From: Flavobacterium sp.
Lineage (GTDB): Bacteria; Bacteroidota; Bacteroidia; Flavobacteriales; Flavobacteriaceae
NCBI GenBank assembly: GCA_030682755.1
Contig: JAUXNR010000063.1
Coordinates: 1 to 8,041, forward strand
Direction: 5' to 3'
DNA: 8,041 nt
The translations under genes and the position numbers were made by a program. Positions 7,523 through 8,041 of this stretch are shown one piece after another. Every line of letters starts with the position of its first letter. Position 1 is the stretch's first letter. The notes under the pieces were generated by a model. That model saw nothing but the letters and a program-made list of their open reading frames with translations, did no database searches and had not been told where the DNA came from.

Positions 7523-7535
7523 AAGTTTCTTGAAT

Positions 7536-7550
7536 ACGTGTGGTACACGT
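7536..7550. repeat. Perfect 6-bp inverted repeat in the J-KTSC gene leader
   Basis: ACGTGT and ACACGT flank a three-base centre (GGT), and on the plus strand a T run follows. The palindrome sits 13 bp before the ATG of the J-KTSC gene and downstream of its predicted -7 box, so it would be transcribed in a leader of under 40 nt. It could be an operator or an RNA hairpin near the start codon. As a plus-strand terminator the stem is short and no plus-strand gene leads into it. Confidence 0.4.
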
Positions 7551-7565
7551 TTTTTAAATTTTTTG

Positions 7566-7573
7566 CAAAAGTA
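7566..7573 (-). promoter_or_regulatory. Bacteroidota-type -7 box for the J-KTSC gene
   Basis: The minus strand reads TACTTTTG, a perfect TAnnTTTG match, 43 bp before the ATG at 7522-7520. A TTTG is present further upstream (7603-7600), but the 26-bp spacing is longer than the usual 19-21 bp. Transcription would start near 7558 and include the ACGTGT/ACACGT palindrome. Confidence 0.45.
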
Positions 7574-7801
7574 GTCTTTTTATTTTAATTATCCATTATC
7601 AAATTAATAACCAGTAAGTTGGTTGAATGATTTGTATTTTTGAATGGAGATTTTGACTTGTATTTTTTTATTAAAGTAACGATTTCACGAATTTATCTTA
7701 TTGTTTATTTGATTTTATTCGAATTTTCATCATGGCTGAACTAATTGATTTTGGTTGTCAGGATTTGATGAGTTGCATTTTTAATCGAACTCAACTTAAA
7801 T
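7574..7801. other. AT-rich intergenic region without a convincing gene
   Basis: The gap between the J-KTSC gene and the OmpA-like gene is 334 bp, and this is its unexplained middle part. It is T-rich on the plus strand and contains the 10-mer TTGTATTTTT twice (7632-7641 and 7658-7667). It also contains one plus-strand TAnnTTTG match (TATTTTTG, 7635-7642) and a 23-codon open frame (7732-7803) with no recognisable product. A 6-bp inverted repeat TGAGTT/AACTCA (7769-7774, 7788-7793) is too weak to call. I see no tRNA, riboswitch or known RNA in it. Confidence 0.5.
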
Positions 7802-7803
7802 AA

Positions 7804-7832
7804 AAAAGACAAGAAATACATCCTTGCCTTTT
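7804..7832 (-). terminator. Intrinsic terminator for the OmpA-like gene
   Basis: On the minus strand AAAAGGCAAG (7832-7823) pairs with CTTGTCTTTT (7813-7804), giving a 10-bp stem with one G-U pair and a 9-base loop. A run of six T (7807-7802) ends the structure. It lies 24 bp after the stop codon of the OmpA-like gene, the correct place and direction for a Rho-independent terminator. Confidence 0.75.
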
Positions 7833-7856
7833 ATATTATTCTTTTGTGTTTATGAT

Positions 7857-8041
7857 TTATTTAGCCGGAAAAATATCAATAATTACGGTACGATTATAAA
7901 ATCGTTCTTCAGGAAGTTTGTTGTCAAACGGTGACAAACTTTCATTTTCGCCATTACCTGTAACCTTAAAAGTTACATCTGATCTTCCTAATTTTGTTAA
8001 AGCTTTGTCCATGATCTGTTTTACGTCATTTGCTCTGGCTA
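7857..8041 (-). CDS. C-terminal end of an OmpA-like domain protein (partial)
   Basis: The reverse strand is open from the right edge to TAA at 7859-7857, giving the last 60 residues of a longer protein. The segment starts ARANDVKQIMDKALTKLG, which resembles the helix of OmpA-like peptidoglycan-binding domains where family members align new strands. It continues VTFKVTGNGEN and ends with EERFYNRTVIIDIFPAK, comparable with the family's G-x-G-E and N-R-R-V-E-I elements. Such domains anchor outer-membrane or envelope proteins to peptidoglycan. The match is by eye and spread over only a few residues, and the N-terminal architecture is outside the window, so the specific protein cannot be named. 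An intrinsic terminator follows directly, and it is probably unrelated to the galactan locus. Confidence 0.6.
   Translation of the reverse strand, partial: ARANDVKQIMDKALTKLGRSDVTFKVTGNGENESLSPFDNKLPEERFYNRTVIIDIFPAK

Noticed and set aside
7769..7793. Inverted repeat TGAGTT/AACTCA
   Set aside because: A 6-bp stem with a 13-base loop is easily found by chance and has no clear role relative to any gene.
1..8041. CRISPR array, transposon, prophage, tRNA or rRNA
   Set aside because: I found no regularly spaced repeats, transposase-like frames, terminal inverted repeats or RNA gene motifs on either strand.

Overview
The window looks like chromosomal DNA from a member of the Bacteroidota, most likely a Flavobacterium-like flavobacterium. 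The DNA is AT-rich. Promoter-like sites match the Bacteroidota -7 consensus TAnnTTTG, Shine-Dalgarno sequences are missing, and the protein families and lipoprotein signals are typical of that group. The genus assignment is inference; no rRNA or other marker gene is present.

Positions 1-5955 hold a tightly packed minus-strand operon for using beta-1,4-galactan (pectic arabinogalactan type I) and galactose. In transcription order it reads: aldose 1-epimerase (galM, 5955-4900), a lipoprotein GH53 endo-beta-1,4-galactanase (4894-3812), a second, secreted GH53 enzyme (3812-2802, overlapping the previous stop by one base), a lipoprotein GH2 beta-galactosidase-like enzyme (2783-459), and the first 148 codons of galactokinase (galK, 444-1, running off the left edge). 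Gaps are 18 bp or less, so one transcript is likely. The inferred flow is galactan cutting by the GH53 pair, release of galactose by the GH2 enzyme, then anomer conversion by GalM and phosphorylation by GalK into the Leloir pathway. No SusC/SusD pair or sugar transporter lies in the window.

Positions 5956-6057 are a compact divergent control region. It has a perfect TAnnTTTG box for the operon and three same-direction copies of ACTGGT (minus strand). Facing away on the plus strand (6058-7056) is a GntR/LacI-type chimeric regulator that is presumably the local galactose/galactan sensor. It is broken by an in-frame TAG at codon 46, inside the DNA-binding domain, while the rest of the frame is intact. 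This is the most notable anomaly in the window.

Positions 7057-8041 are unrelated. They hold a convergent small J-domain/KTSC-domain protein (7522-7070) with its own promoter and a palindrome in its leader. An intergenic region with no convincing gene follows, then an intrinsic terminator and the last 60 codons of an OmpA-like C-terminal domain protein (8041-7857). I saw no RNA gene, CRISPR array, insertion sequence or prophage. The window is mostly a recognisable polysaccharide-use locus rather than a wholly new system; the points worth checking are the nonsense codon, the operator array and the GH53 pair.
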